Shown: in pieces, positions 9,778 through 18,377 of the stretch
Layout of the letters: the number at the start of each line of letters is the position of its first letter
Position numbering within the stretch: the first letter of the stretch is position 1
Assembly (NCBI RefSeq): GCF_030412965.1
Contig: NZ_JAUHJQ010000004.1
Span: forward strand, 263,459 to 327,458
Length of the DNA stretch: 64,000 nt
Direction: 5' to 3'
Source of the DNA: Nocardioides oceani
Lineage (GTDB): Bacteria > Actinomycetota > Actinomycetes > Propionibacteriales > Nocardioidaceae
The notes under the pieces: generated by a model
Seen by the model: only the letters and a program-made list of their open reading frames with translations
Database searches by the model: none
Told to the model about the DNA's origin: nothing
Translations under genes and position numbers: made by a program

Positions 9778-10733
9778 TAGAGCCGCACCCTCGCGAGCAG
9801 CGGCGCGTGGTCGGAGGCGTAGCCGCGGAGGACGGCGTGGCGGGCGAACTGCGCGGTGCCTCCCCGGTCCCGGCGGGTCCGCAGGGAGCGGTCGGCGAGG
9901 TGGACGTAGTCGATCCACCGGGTGTTGCGCGTCGGCGCGAGGCCGCGCAGGCCGAGCGCCTGGTACGACGAGGTCGCGCGCCCGCGGAACGCGCGGGTGA
10001 TGCCACCCGCCGGCCGCGCCCGGGAGTCGTCGGCGAAGTCGAAGTTGTAGTCGCCGGTGCCGACGACCACCGGTCCCGGCGCGGTGTCCCACATCCGGGC
10101 GAGCGTCGCGAGGTGCCGCTTGGCCCGACGCGCGTTCAGGTTGTCCTCGAAGCGCTGCCCGGTCTCGATGTGCTGGTTGACGTGGGTGTTGAGCAGCGTG
10201 ACGGTGCGTCCGGACCCGCGGTGCCGCAGCTGCGCGGTCACCACCCACCGGGCGGGGAACGGGTGGGTGGTCTCCCGCGGGTGGCCACCGCGGTGCATCC
10301 TCCGGAACGACACGTCGAGCAGCTCGAAGGTCGCGGTCCGCCACGAGACCGCCAGCGAGATCGGCCCGTCGGGGTCCGGCCAGTGCCAGGTCTGCCAGCC
10401 GCGCGAGCGGTACTGCGGGTGCAGTCGTCGGAACGCCGACGACTTCGACTCCTGCCACCCGATCAGGTCCACGTCGCGGCGGGCGGTCAGCCGGTCCCAG
10501 TCGCGTCGTGCCCGCTCCAGCGGCAGGAGGCGCAGCGCGTTGTAGGAGACCACGCCGATCGTCGTCAGCAGCTCCCCGGGGAGCCTCGGCGCCACCCGGG
10601 CCGGTCCGCCCCGGGTGCCCACGGACGTCGGCGGAGCCGGCTCGTCCGACCGCTGCCACACCACCAGCGCCACCGTCGTCAGGACGGCCAGCACGACGAG
10701 CCCCCCGAGGGCTCGGACGGCGACGCGGGTCAT
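9771..10733 (-). CDS. Endonuclease/exonuclease/phosphatase family protein, membrane-anchored
   Basis: A 320-residue metal-dependent hydrolase of the EEP fold. Residues 4-27 form one hydrophobic segment, so the catalytic part is probably outside the cell or on its surface. The catalytic sequence follows: SYNALR, IGWQES with the metal-binding Glu, NTHVN, GTGDYNF and SDHAPLL with the final Asp-His. Such enzymes cut DNA, sphingomyelin-like lipids or inositol phosphates; the substrate here is unknown. The ATG at 10733 lies 6 bases after a TACCGT box, consistent with a leaderless transcript. Confidence 0.8.
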   Translation of the reverse strand: MTRVAVRALGGLVVLAVLTTVALVVWQRSDEPAPPTSVGTRGGPARVAPRLPGELLTTIGVVSYNALRLLPLERARRDWDRLTARRDVDLIGWQESKSSAFRRLHPQYRSRGWQTWHWPDPDGPISLAVSWRTATFELLDVSFRRMHRGGHPRETTHPFPARWVVTAQLRHRGSGRTVTLLNTHVNQHIETGQRFEDNLNARRAKRHLATLARMWDTAPGPVVVGTGDYNFDFADDSRARPAGGITRAFRGRATSSYQALGLRGLAPTRNTRWIDYVHLADRSLRTRRDRGGTAQFARHAVLRGYASDHAPLLARVRLYR

Positions 10734-10739
10734 GGCAGG

Positions 10740-10745
10740 ACGGTA
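10740..10745 (-). promoter_or_regulatory. Candidate -10 box (leaderless) for EEP gene
   Basis: TACCGT on the minus strand lies exactly 6 bases before the ATG at 10733, with no ribosome binding site between. Transcription would begin at or next to the start codon. Confidence 0.5.
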
Positions 10746-10783
10746 CGGCGGAAATCCCGGTGCGCGGGGAGCCGTGCGGGCCC

Positions 10784-10789
10784 TAGCCT
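10784..10789 (+). promoter_or_regulatory. Candidate -10 box for kinase-fold gene
   Basis: TAGCCT lies 8 bases before the GTG at 10798. No ribosome binding site is visible, so a leaderless or near-leaderless transcript is likely. Confidence 0.45.
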
Positions 10790-10797
10790 TCACCGCC

Positions 10798-11745
10798 GTG
10801 GCCGACGACTGGACCGACCCCGCCTGGCTGGCGGAGGTGCGGGCGTGGGTCGACGAGCGGCTGACCTCACTCGGGACCACGCGCAGCGGCGAGGTCGAGC
10901 AGCCCCACGTCGAGCCGTGGTCGACGGTGCTGCGGGTGCCGACCGGGCTCGGGCCGGTCTGGTTCAAGGCGACGACGGCGTCGTTGCGGCACGAGGCGTC
11001 GACGGTCGCGCTGCTGGCCCGACGCGCGCCCGACCGGGTGCCGCCGCTGCTGGCGGCCGACCCCGACCGCGGCTGGATGCTCATGGCGGACGCCGGCGAG
11101 CGGCTGCGCGAGGTCGTCGCCCGCGAGCGCAGCCTGGCGCACTGGCACGACGCGCTCGAGGGCGTCGCGTGGGTGCAGCTGGCGTGCACCCGCGACGTCG
11201 AGGAGCTGCTCGCGGCCGGCGTGCCCGACCGGCGGCTGCCTCTCCTCGCAGAGCAGTACGACGCCCTGCTGGCCGGTCTCGACGTGGACCCGCGCTACCG
11301 GTCGGCCGCGCCGCTCGTCGAGCGGCTGGCCGCCGACCTGGCGGCGTACGGCCTGCCCGACAGCGTGCAGCACGACGACCTCCACGACGCCCAGGTGTTC
11401 CTCCGACCCGGCGGGGACGGGCCGGCGCTCCTCATGGACTGGGGCGACGCCTGCGTCACCCACCCGTTCCTCGTGCTGGCCGTGCCGCTCCGCGGCGTCA
11501 TCGCCTGGGGGCTCGACGACGAGGAGGACGCCGTGGACACCGCGCCGTACCGGGAGTCCTACCTCGGCCCCTGGGCCGCGGCCCGCCCCGACCTCGGGCC
11601 CGACGCCCTCCGGGACGCCGCCGACCTCGCGACCCGGCTGGGGTGGGCGTGCCGCGCGGTCAACGGGCACGTCCCGGGTGACCTGCGCAGCACCGAGCTG
11701 CGACTGCGGATGTTCCTGGACGGTCGGGTCACCGAGGACCCGTGA
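10798..11745 (+). CDS. Aminoglycoside-phosphotransferase-like kinase-fold protein
   Basis: A 315-residue cytoplasmic protein with the APH/protein-kinase-like fold: VWFKATTAS fits the ATP-binding strand with Lys, SVQHDDLHDAQVFL is the catalytic loop (HDD in place of HGD), and LLMDWGDACVTHPF carries the metal-binding Asp. It is likely an ATP-dependent small-molecule kinase, but its substrate cannot be inferred; resistance is not implied. The GTG start is set by the TAGCCT box. Its stop overlaps the ZIP-like gene start (GTGA), so the two are cotranslated. Confidence 0.75.
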   Translation: MADDWTDPAWLAEVRAWVDERLTSLGTTRSGEVEQPHVEPWSTVLRVPTGLGPVWFKATTASLRHEASTVALLARRAPDRVPPLLAADPDRGWMLMADAGERLREVVARERSLAHWHDALEGVAWVQLACTRDVEELLAAGVPDRRLPLLAEQYDALLAGLDVDPRYRSAAPLVERLAADLAAYGLPDSVQHDDLHDAQVFLRPGGDGPALLMDWGDACVTHPFLVLAVPLRGVIAWGLDDEEDAVDTAPYRESYLGPWAAARPDLGPDALRDAADLATRLGWACRAVNGHVPGDLRSTELRLRMFLDGRVTEDP

Positions 11746-12500
11746 CCGACCTCCCTGTGTGGCTCCAGGCCGGCGGCTGGGGGCTCCTCGCCGGTGGCGC
11801 GCTCGTGCTCGGCGCCCTCGTCGCCTGGTTCGTGGCCGTGCCCCAGCGGGTGGTCGCCGGTGTGATGGCGTTCGGCGCCGGCGTGCTCATCTCCGCGCTC
11901 GCCTTCGACCTCGTCGACGAGGCCGAGCGGACCGGGGGCCTCGGCCCGACCGTGGTCGGCTTCCTCGGCGGGGCGCTCGCGTACGTCGCCGCCAACATCG
12001 CCCTCGCGCGGCGCGGCGCCCGGCACCGCAAGCGCTCGCAGGACCAGCAGGCCTCCGAGGAGGACCAGGAGGGCAGCGGCGCGGCCATCGCGGTCGGCGC
12101 GCTGCTCGACGGCGTGCCCGAGTCGGTCGTCCTCGGCGTCTCGCTCCTGGGCGGCAGCGGCGTGGGGGTGCCGGTGCTGGCAGCGATCTTCATCTCCAAC
12201 CTGCCCGAGGGCCTCTCCTCGGCGGCCGGCATGAAGCGGAGCGGCCGCAGCGCCCGCTACGTCTTCGGAGTCTGGGGCGGCATCGCCGCGGCCAGCGGCC
12301 TCGCCGGGCTCCTCGGGGCGCTGCTGCTCGACGGCGCCCCGGCCACCACGACCGCCGTCATCACCGCCGTCGCAGCCGGGGCGATCCTCGCGATGGTCGC
12401 CGACACGATGATCCCCGAGGCGTTCGAGGACACCCACCTCTACGCCGGCCTGCTGGCCACCCTCGGCTTCATCGTCGCCTTCAGCATCGAGCGGCTCTGA
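11742..12500 (+). CDS. ZIP-family divalent metal transporter
   Basis: A 252-residue membrane protein with about eight hydrophobic segments. ALLDGVPESVVLGVSLLGG and IFISNLPEGLSSAAGMKR correspond to the two metal-site helices of ZIP proteins. The first residue of the usual HNxPEG motif is Ser here (SNLPEG), which may alter metal choice or transport. A charged, Gln/Glu-rich loop (about residues 95-108) separates the N- and C-terminal helices. It would import Zn, Fe or Mn into the cytoplasm. Translation is coupled to the kinase-fold gene; no functional link is known. Confidence 0.8.
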   Translation: MTDLPVWLQAGGWGLLAGGALVLGALVAWFVAVPQRVVAGVMAFGAGVLISALAFDLVDEAERTGGLGPTVVGFLGGALAYVAANIALARRGARHRKRSQDQQASEEDQEGSGAAIAVGALLDGVPESVVLGVSLLGGSGVGVPVLAAIFISNLPEGLSSAAGMKRSGRSARYVFGVWGGIAAASGLAGLLGALLLDGAPATTTAVITAVAAGAILAMVADTMIPEAFEDTHLYAGLLATLGFIVAFSIERL

Positions 12501-12610
12501 CCGGGTCGGAGCGGGTCTGCGCGGCTCGCCCGGAACCGGGCGGCCGTATCCCCCGCGACCGCCCGGGTACCGAGCCGGCTTCCCCCCACCGACCCCGGAG
12601 GTCACAGCCC

Positions 12611-13159
12611 ATGGCTCGCAACACCCTCTCCCGCTCCCTGCACGACGTCGGCCTCGCAGCCTGGTTCGGCGGCACGCTCGCCAATGCCGTCGCCCTCAAC
12701 CCGGCGGCCGCGCAGGCGACGGCCTCCACCGACGTGGGCGCCGTCGCCAACACCGGCTGGGACCGCTGGACGCCGGTCAACGCGGCCGCCATCGGTGCCC
12801 ACCTCGCCGGCAGCATCGGCCAGCTCGGCGGCAACAAGGGCCGGATCGCCGGCCAGCAGGGCGTCGGCTCGATGGTCGTCGCCAAGACCGCGCTGACCGC
12901 GGCGGCGCTCGGCGTCACGGCGTACTCCCGCGCGCTGGGCAAGAAGGTCTCGCAGGAGACGCAGATGCCCGCCGCCTCCGGCACCGAGCCCGAGAGCGGC
13001 ACGCCGCCCGAGGTGGCGAAGGCCCAGAAGCAGCTCGCCGCCCTGCAGTGGGTGGTCCCGGCGCTGACCGGCGCGCTCGTGGTGGTCAGCTCCTTCGCCG
13101 GCGAGCAGCAGCGTGCCACCGAGCAGAAGAAGGGGATCCTCGGGCGGATCACCCCCTGA
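12611..13159 (+). CDS. Small membrane protein of unknown function
   Basis: I do not recognise a characterised family. This 182-residue protein has a start-proximal Ala/Gly-rich hydrophobic segment (LHDVGLAAWFGGTLANAVALN), a second one near residues 90-110 and a third (LQWVVPALTGALVVVSSF) near 145-165, and ends with charged residues. Similar proteins are common in Nocardioides-type genomes, from memory. GGAGG at 12595-12599 sets the ATG at 12611. It lies 110 bases after the ZIP-like gene, with a small GCCCGG/CCGGGC hairpin between, so it may have its own promoter. Confidence 0.6.
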   Translation: MARNTLSRSLHDVGLAAWFGGTLANAVALNPAAAQATASTDVGAVANTGWDRWTPVNAAAIGAHLAGSIGQLGGNKGRIAGQQGVGSMVVAKTALTAAALGVTAYSRALGKKVSQETQMPAASGTEPESGTPPEVAKAQKQLAALQWVVPALTGALVVVSSFAGEQQRATEQKKGILGRITP

Positions 13160-13169
13160 CGGCGGGCGG

Positions 13170-13775
13170 TCAGCCGCGCCGCGACTCCAGCACCCGGAAG
13201 CCCTTCGCCGAGGCCAGCCGCGTGGTGGGGAAGCCCTGCTCCCCCAGCCACCGCTGGAGGGAGTCGGCGCCGAGGTTCTTGCCGACCACCATCACCGCGC
13301 GCCCGTCCGGCGCGAGCCGCGGCAGCCAGGTGAGCAGGAGCTCGTGGAGCGCCTGCTTGCCGATCCGGATCGGCGGGTTCGACCAGATCTCGTCGTACGT
13401 CGCGTGGGGCTCGACGCCGGCGGGCGTCGCGGCGCGGTAGCGGTCGGCGACGCCGAGCGCCGCGGCGTTCTCGTTCGCGAGCAGCACCGCGCGCTCGTTG
13501 ACGTCGACGGCGGTGACCGCCGCCGCGGGCACGCAGGCCGCGACCGCCAGCCCGATGACGCCGTAGCCGCAGCCGAGGTCGAGCACCCGTCCGCCGGCGG
13601 GCGGCTCGGTCTCGCGGAAGAGCACCGACGTGCCGATGTCGAGGCGCCCCTGCGCGAAGACCCCCGAGCCGCTGACCAGCGCCAGCGACCGGCCCCAGAC
13701 CTCTGCCGTCACCGGCATCCGCTTGAACGGCACCGACGGGTCGGCGGAGAAGTAGTGCTCCTCCTGCTCGCTCAC
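13170..13775 (-). CDS. Class I methyltransferase, RsmC/RlmG-like
   Basis: A 201-residue S-adenosylmethionine-dependent methyltransferase. [13 protein letters not shown] is the cofactor motif near residue 72, followed by an acidic [10 protein letters not shown], and WSNPPIRIG is the NPP motif of enzymes that methylate exocyclic amines of bases. This order and length fit the C-terminal domain of 16S rRNA guanine-N2 methyltransferase RsmC, although the N-terminal half of E. coli RsmC is absent. The GTG overlaps the truA stop (GTGA), linking two RNA-modifying genes. The exact target is not certain. Confidence 0.8.
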   Translation of the reverse strand: MSEQEEHYFSADPSVPFKRMPVTAEVWGRSLALVSGSGVFAQGRLDIGTSVLFRETEPPAGGRVLDLGCGYGVIGLAVAACVPAAAVTAVDVNERAVLLANENAAALGVADRYRAATPAGVEPHATYDEIWSNPPIRIGKQALHELLLTWLPRLAPDGRAVMVVGKNLGADSLQRWLGEQGFPTTRLASAKGFRVLESRRG

Positions 13776-14602
13776 GGCTTCTCCCTCCGGGCGCGTGTCA
13801 GCTCGACCCGGGCGCCGAGCTCGGCGTCGGGCGGGTAGGCGACCTCCTCCAGCGTGAGGCCGTGCGCGTGCACGACGGCGACGGAGGCGTCGCGTCGCTC
13901 GGCCGCCAGGACGTCGGCCGCCCAGGCGACGGGCCGGCGCCCCTCCCCCACGGCCAGGAGGCAGCCGACCAGCGAGCGGACCATGCTGTGGCAGAACGCG
14001 TCCGCGCGGACCGTCGCCTCCAGCACGCCGGACGGCAGCCGCCGCCAGGACAGCTCCTGCAGCACGCGGATCGTCGTCGCGCCCTCGCGCTGCTTGCAGA
14101 ACGACGCGAAGTCGTGCTCGCCGACGAGCAGGACGGCGGCCTCGTTGAGCAGGTCGACGTCGAGCGGCCGCGGCCAGGCCAGGACGTGCCCGCGGACCAG
14201 CGGGTCGACCGCGGCGGGGGTGTCGGCGACGCGGTAGGCGTAGCGGCGCCACAGCGCGGAGAAGCGCGCGTCGAACCCGGGCGCGGCTTCGACCGCGCGG
14301 CGTACGCGCACGTCGGCGGGGAGGATGCCGTTGAGGCGGCGCACCAGCGCCTCCAGCGGCGGGTCGGGCGATCGCCCGGCCGAGCGCGCCAGCGCGTCGG
14401 GCTCGACGTCGAGGTGCACGACCTGGCCCCGGGCGTGGACGCCGGTGTCGGTGCGGCCGGCGCACACCAGCTCCACCGAGGGCACCCGCAGCGCGGTCGC
14501 CGCGGCCGCCGACAGCTCTCCCTGCACCGTCCGCAGGCCGGGCTGGGCCGCCCAGCCGTGGAAGCCGCCGCCGTCGTAGGCGAGGTCGATCCGGATCCGC
14601 AC
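13772..14602 (-). CDS. truA: tRNA pseudouridine(38-40) synthase TruA
   Basis: A 276-residue enzyme that converts uridines 38-40 of the tRNA anticodon arm to pseudouridine. It starts [20 protein letters not shown] and carries the catalytic Asp in [17 protein letters not shown], followed by the family motifs [12 protein letters not shown] and [13 protein letters not shown]. The GTG at 14602 is preceded by GGAAGGATGAGGG, which contains suitable binding sites. truA usually follows rplQ directly in Actinomycetota; here three genes separate them. Confidence 0.93.
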   Translation of the reverse strand: MRIRIDLAYDGGGFHGWAAQPGLRTVQGELSAAAATALRVPSVELVCAGRTDTGVHARGQVVHLDVEPDALARSAGRSPDPPLEALVRRLNGILPADVRVRRAVEAAPGFDARFSALWRRYAYRVADTPAAVDPLVRGHVLAWPRPLDVDLLNEAAVLLVGEHDFASFCKQREGATTIRVLQELSWRRLPSGVLEATVRADAFCHSMVRSLVGCLLAVGEGRRPVAWAADVLAAERRDASVAVVHAHGLTLEEVAYPPDAELGARVELTRARREKP

Positions 14603-14617
14603 CCCCTCATCCTTCCG

Positions 14618-14623
14618 TACGCT
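14618..14623 (+). promoter_or_regulatory. Candidate -10 box (leaderless) for reductase-like gene
   Basis: TACGCT lies 6 bases before the GTG at 14630. The gene starts 27 bases from the divergent truA start, so both promoters are packed into this short gap. Confidence 0.5.
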
Positions 14624-14629
14624 GTGCGC

Positions 14630-16294
14630 GTGAGCGCAGCCCCCGCGATCGTCCTCGTCTCCGAGCACCACACCGACGACCTGCAGGACGCCTTCGGGCG
14701 CTACCAGCGCGAGTACGACGTGCGGTGCGCCCGTAGCTGCGCGGAGGCCGAGGAGGTCTCCCGCGAGGTCGTCGCGGGCGGCGGGACCGTGGCGATGTAC
14801 GTCGCCGAGTCCGTCCTCCCCGACTGCCACGTCCTCGAGGCGTTCCACCGCTGGCGCGGCGTCGTGCCCAACGCCCGCCGGATGATCGCCGCGCACTGGG
14901 ACCGGTTCCTCGCCGACGCCCCCGGCCTGCGCGCCGGCATGGCCAAGGGCAAGTACGACGCCTACCTGCTCATGCCGCGCGGCACGCGCGACGAGGAGTT
15001 CCACCACGCCGTCACCGACCTGCTCAGCGACTGGGGCGCCACCATCGCCGAGCCGGAGGTGGTCTCGGCGAAGATCATCAGCCCGGTCCGCGACGGCCGG
15101 GTCCTCGCGATCCGCGACTTCCTCGACCGGATGGGCATGGCCAGCCGCGTCTACCACCCCGACGACCCGGTGGCGCGCCACCTCCTCGGCGACCCGGCCG
15201 AGGGCGCCGACCCGCCGGCGTACCCCCTCGTCTGGGCGCCGGAGCGACCGGTCGTCGAGGACGCCACCGTGCGCACCGTGGCGATGAGCCTCTACGGCGC
15301 ACCGAGCGACCTCGACGTCACCGGCACCGTCGACGTGTGCGTGGTCGGCGGCGGCCCGGCGGGCCTCGCGACGGCGGTGTACGCCGCGTCCGAGGGCCTC
15401 TCGTGCGTCGTGCTGGAGGCGGAGGCTATCGGCGGGCAGGCCGGCACCAGCTCGATGATCCGCAACTACCTCGGCTTCCCCCGCGGCATCTCGGGGATGC
15501 GGCTGGCCCAGCGGGCCCGCAACCAGGCGCTGCGCTTCGGCACCCGCTTCGTCACCGGGTGGACCGTCCACGGCCTCGTGCCGGGGGACGCCGAGCGTCC
15601 GCACCTGGTCCGCACCGACGGAGGCGACGTCGCCGCGCGTGCGGTGGTCGTCTCGACCGGGGTGGCCTACCGCAAGCTGCGGGTCGAGCCGCTGGAGCAG
15701 CTGGTCGGCAGCGGCGTCTTCTACGGCGCCGCGATGACCGCCGCCCGGGAGATGGAGGACCAGGACGTCGTGGTCGTCGGCGGCGGCAACTCCGCCGGCC
15801 AGGCCGCCGTGCACCTCTCCCGGTTCGCGCGCTCGGTCACGGTGCTGGTGCGCCGGCCCGGCCTGGCCGAGACGATGTCGCAGTACCTCGTCGGGGAGAT
15901 CGCCTACAACCCTCGGATCACCGTGGCGACCTGCAGCGAGGTCGTCGACGGCGGCGGCGACGGACGGCTGGAGTGGATCGAGGTCCGCGACACCCGCGAC
16001 GGCACGCTCCACCGGCGCGAGGTGGGCGGCCTGTTCCTCCTCCTCGGCGCCGAGCCGCAGTGCGACTGGCTCCCGGCCGAGGTCGCCCGTGACGACCGGG
16101 GTTTCGTGCTCACCGGCCGCGACGTGCCCAAGGAGCGCTGGCACGACGGCCTGCCGCCGGCCAACCTCGCCACCACGGTGCCCGGCGTCTTCGCGGCCGG
16201 CGACATCCGCGCCGGCTCGATGAAGCGGGTGGCCGCCGCCAGCGGCGAGGGCGCGTCGGTGGTGCCGCTCGTGCACCAGTGGCTGGCGCCCTGA
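14630..16294 (+). CDS. Thioredoxin-reductase-like flavoprotein fused to receiver-like domain, lacking CxxC
   Basis: A 554-residue fusion. Residues 1-225 contain a response-receiver-like part ([19 protein letters not shown]) and a second small alpha/beta part. From about 235 there is a two-Rossmann flavoprotein: [20 protein letters not shown] binds [21 protein letters not shown] binds NAD(P)H, and [17 protein letters not shown] closes the FAD site. Where thioredoxin reductases have CATC just before the second Rossmann motif, this protein has GAAM (residues 366-369), so it cannot reduce thioredoxin by the normal disulfide relay. It probably reduces another partner. GTG start chosen from the TACGCT box. 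Confidence 0.85.
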   Translation: MSAAPAIVLVSEHHTDDLQDAFGRYQREYDVRCARSCAEAEEVSREVVAGGGTVAMYVAESVLPDCHVLEAFHRWRGVVPNARRMIAAHWDRFLADAPGLRAGMAKGKYDAYLLMPRGTRDEEFHHAVTDLLSDWGATIAEPEVVSAKIISPVRDGRVLAIRDFLDRMGMASRVYHPDDPVARHLLGDPAEGADPPAYPLVWAPERPVVEDATVRTVAMSLYGAPSDLDVTGTVDVCVVGGGPAGLATAVYAASEGLSCVVLEAEAIGGQAGTSSMIRNYLGFPRGISGMRLAQRARNQALRFGTRFVTGWTVHGLVPGDAERPHLVRTDGGDVAARAVVVSTGVAYRKLRVEPLEQLVGSGVFYGAAMTAAREMEDQDVVVVGGGNSAGQAAVHLSRFARSVTVLVRRPGLAETMSQYLVGEIAYNPRITVATCSEVVDGGGDGRLEWIEVRDTRDGTLHRREVGGLFLLLGAEPQCDWLPAEVARDDRGFVLTGRDVPKERWHDGLPPANLATTVPGVFAAGDIRAGSMKRVAAASGEGASVVPLVHQWLAP

Positions 16295-16329
16295 CCCACC
16301 GCGCCCGGGCCGAGCCGGCTCCGAGCCGC

Positions 16330-16360
16330 CTCAGAGCCGACCTCAGAGCCGACCTCAGAG
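16330..16360. repeat. Short 12-bp tandem repeat at convergent gene ends
   Basis: The unit CTCAGAGCCGAC occurs at 16330-16341 and 16342-16353, with a partial third copy to 16360 that includes the pfkB-like stop. A small CGGCTC/GAGCCG inverted repeat lies just left. It may help end the two converging transcripts, but the structure is weak. Confidence 0.5.
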
Positions 16361-17311
16361 CTCGTGGCGGTACGGCGGGTCCGCACCCGGCCGCGACACG
16401 GTGACCGCGGCCGCCCGGGCGGCGTGCTCCAGCACCTCGGCCACGACGTCCTCCGCGACCCCGGCGAGCTCCTCGCGCCGGTCCGCGCCGAGCAGCCCGC
16501 GCTCCCACAGCGCGTCGACGAGCGCGGCCCCGAAGGTGTCGCCCGCGCCGATCGTGTCCGCCACCTCCACCGGCAGCGAGGCCACCTCCACCGAGCACCG
16601 CCCGGTGGTCCAGGCCGCTCCCTCGGCGCCGCGGGTGACCACCACCGCCGCCGGCCCGAGCGCGAGCAGGTGCGCCACCGCGGACGCCTCGTCCAGGTCC
16701 GGCCAGAGGGCGGCGAGATCCTCGTCGCTGGCCTTGACCAGGTCGGCCAGGGCGGCCACCCGCTCCACGCGCGCGACGACGTCCGCGCCGGTGCCGGTCA
16801 CCGCCGGCCGGGCGTTGACGTCGTAGGTCACCGTGGCGCGGTCGCGCAGCCGCCGGAGCAGCGCCGCGACGTCCTCGGCCCCGGGGGCGACGACCGCGCC
16901 CAGCGAGCAGGTGTGGACGTGCAGCGGGGCGGGCTCGTCCGTGACCGGGCCGAGCTCCCAGGACAGGTCGAACTCGTACGTCGCCGCACCACCCGTCCCG
17001 ATCGTCGCCAGGGCCGTCGACGTCCGCGCGACCACCGCCGGGTCGGTCGCCAGCTCCACGCCCGCCGCCGCCAGGTGCCGGGCGACGAGCGCGCCCCGCT
17101 CGTCCTCGGCGTACGCCGTCGCGAACCGCACCGGCCGCCCGAGCCGGGCGAGCGCCACCGCGACGTTCGCGGCGCTGCCGCCGGCGTGCTCGCGGGTGGT
17201 GCCGTCAGGCCCTCGCACCACGTCGACGAGCGACTCGCCCACGACCAGCACGTCCCGCCCGTCCTGCCCGGTCTGCGCGGTCTGCGCGGTCTGTCCGGCT
17301 GCTGCCTCCAT
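16355..17311 (-). CDS. PfkB-family carbohydrate kinase
   Basis: A 318-residue sugar or nucleoside kinase. VLVVGESLVDVVRGPDG and GGSAANVAVALARLG form the N-terminal substrate region, and DTIGAGDTFGAALVDAL near residues 250-266 carries the anion hole and catalytic Asp of PfkB signature 2. The fructokinase/ribokinase branch is most likely; the exact sugar cannot be told. The first 20 residues are a Gln/Thr/Ala repeat (QTAQTAQTGQ) absent from most relatives. The ATG at 17311 is nevertheless supported by a TAGGGT box 6 bases upstream. It is divergent from, and shares a promoter with, the GntR-type gene. Confidence 0.85.
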   Translation of the reverse strand: MEAAAGQTAQTAQTGQDGRDVLVVGESLVDVVRGPDGTTREHAGGSAANVAVALARLGRPVRFATAYAEDERGALVARHLAAAGVELATDPAVVARTSTALATIGTGGAATYEFDLSWELGPVTDEPAPLHVHTCSLGAVVAPGAEDVAALLRRLRDRATVTYDVNARPAVTGTGADVVARVERVAALADLVKASDEDLAALWPDLDEASAVAHLLALGPAAVVVTRGAEGAAWTTGRCSVEVASLPVEVADTIGAGDTFGAALVDALWERGLLGADRREELAGVAEDVVAEVLEHAARAAAVTVSRPGADPPYRHEL

Positions 17312-17317
17312 GGCGCC

Positions 17318-17327
17318 ACCCTAGGGT
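17318..17327. promoter_or_regulatory. Symmetric bidirectional -10 element
   Basis: TAGGGT is read on both strands from one palindromic core, CCCTAGGG (17319-17326). On the plus strand it spans 17322-17327 and ends 6 bases before the GntR-gene ATG at 17334. On the minus strand it spans 17323-17318 and ends 6 bases before the kinase ATG at 17311. The whole gene-to-gene gap is only 22 bases, so both transcripts should be leaderless and their polymerases must compete. Confidence 0.65.
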
Positions 17328-17333
17328 GACGCC

Positions 17334-17687
17334 ATGCAGGTGCACCCGCTGGACGCCGAGGACCCCACGCCGCCCTTCGAGCAGCTCCGCGCGCAGCTCG
17401 CGGGCCGCGTCGCCGACGGCAGCCTGCCGGCCGGGACCCGCCTGCCGACCGTGCGGGCGGTGGCGGCCGGCCTCGGCCTCGCGGTCAACACGGTCGCGAA
17501 GGCCTACCGCGCCCTGGAGTCCGACGGGGTCGTGGTCACCGAGGGCCGGCGCGGCACGTTCGTGGCGTCCACGGCCGGCGCCGGCACGCCCGCCGCCGAG
17601 GAGGCCGCCCGGGCGTACGTCGCCGCCGCCCGCCGCGCGGGGCTGACGCTCCCCGAGGCGGTCCGCCTGGTCGAGCGCGACTGGTGA
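17334..17687 (+). CDS. Short GntR-family regulator (YtrA-like)
   Basis: A 117-residue DNA-binding protein. Residues 10-77 form the GntR winged helix: PPFEQLRAQLAGRVADGSLPAGTRLPTVRAVA, then NTVAKAYRALESDGVV and TEGRRGTFVA. The C-terminal part is a short helix of about 40 residues with no ligand-binding domain, which fits the YtrA branch. YtrA genes usually lie beside an ABC transporter, but none is present here. Being divergent from the PfkB-like kinase across a shared promoter, it may control that gene as well as itself. Confidence 0.85.
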   Translation: MQVHPLDAEDPTPPFEQLRAQLAGRVADGSLPAGTRLPTVRAVAAGLGLAVNTVAKAYRALESDGVVVTEGRRGTFVASTAGAGTPAAEEAARAYVAAARRAGLTLPEAVRLVERDW

Positions 17688-17724
17688 CCCGGCCCCGGCG
17701 GCGCTGACGCGCCCGGTGAATGCG

Positions 17725-17756
17725 ACCGACCCGCCCGGAGGACCGGGCGGGTCGGT
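17725..17756. terminator. Bidirectional terminator after rplQ and gntR-like gene
   Basis: A perfect 14-bp GC stem (17725-17738 with 17743-17756) with loop AGGA lies between the converging ends of the GntR-type gene and rplQ. It should end the infA-to-rplQ transcript on the minus strand and the GntR transcript on the plus strand. Confidence 0.85.
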
Positions 17757-17786
17757 GGTGGTGCGGGTGGAGCGCTGCGGGCCGGA

Positions 17787-18377
17787 TCAGGCCTTGGTGT
17801 CGTCCTCGGACTCCGCAGCTGCCTCGGCCTCGGCGGCCTCCTCGGAGACGGGCTCGGTGAGCTCGGTCTCCTCCTCGGCGACGACGCTCTCCTCGGGGGA
17901 GGCCTCCTCGGCGAGCTCGGTGGGGCCGGTCTCGGCGGCGGTGTCCTCCGAGACGGTCTCCTCGGCGGGCGCCGGGGCGGCGGCCGGGGCGGCCTTGGCC
18001 TTCGGGGCCGACGGGGCGTAGGCCTCGGTCACCAGCTCGATGACCGCCATGGGGGCGTTGTCGCCCTTGCGGGGGCCGATCTTGGTGATCCGGGTGTAGC
18101 CGCCGGGACGCTCGGAGAAGGTCGGGGCGATCTCGGTGAAGAGGGTGTGGACGACCGACTTGTCGCGGATGGTCTTGAGGACCTCGCGGCGGTTGTGCAG
18201 GTCGCCCTTCTTCGCCTTGGTGATCAGCTTCTCGGCGTGCGGGCGCAGGGCGCGCGCCTTCGCCTCGGTCGTGACGATCCGGCCGTGCTCGAAGAGCTGG
18301 GTGGCCAGGTTCGACAGGATGAGGCGCTGGTGCGCCGGGCCGCCGCCGAGGCGGGGACCCTTGGTGGGCTTCGGCAT
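17787..18377 (-). CDS. rplQ: 50S ribosomal protein L17
   Basis: A 196-residue L17. The first 120 residues match the family ([33 protein letters not shown] start, [22 protein letters not shown] end). The remaining 75 residues are a disordered Ala/Glu/Ser-rich acidic tail, common in Actinomycetota but long. Last gene of the infA-rpoA operon. It is separated from rpoA by 313 bases of repeats instead of the usual short gap. Confidence 0.97.
   Translation of the reverse strand: MPKPTKGPRLGGGPAHQRLILSNLATQLFEHGRIVTTEAKARALRPHAEKLITKAKKGDLHNRREVLKTIRDKSVVHTLFTEIAPTFSERPGGYTRITKIGPRKGDNAPMAVIELVTEAYAPSAPKAKAAPAAAPAPAEETVSEDTAAETGPTELAEEASPEESVVAEEETELTEPVSEEAAEAEAAAESEDDTKA

Noticed and set aside
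10798-11745. Aminoglycoside resistance gene
   Set aside because: Only the kinase fold is shared. The sequence has no resistance-enzyme substrate motif and the context is housekeeping.
14630-16294. Genuine thioredoxin reductase (trxB)
   Set aside because: The CATC redox motif is replaced by GAAM, so the name would mislead.
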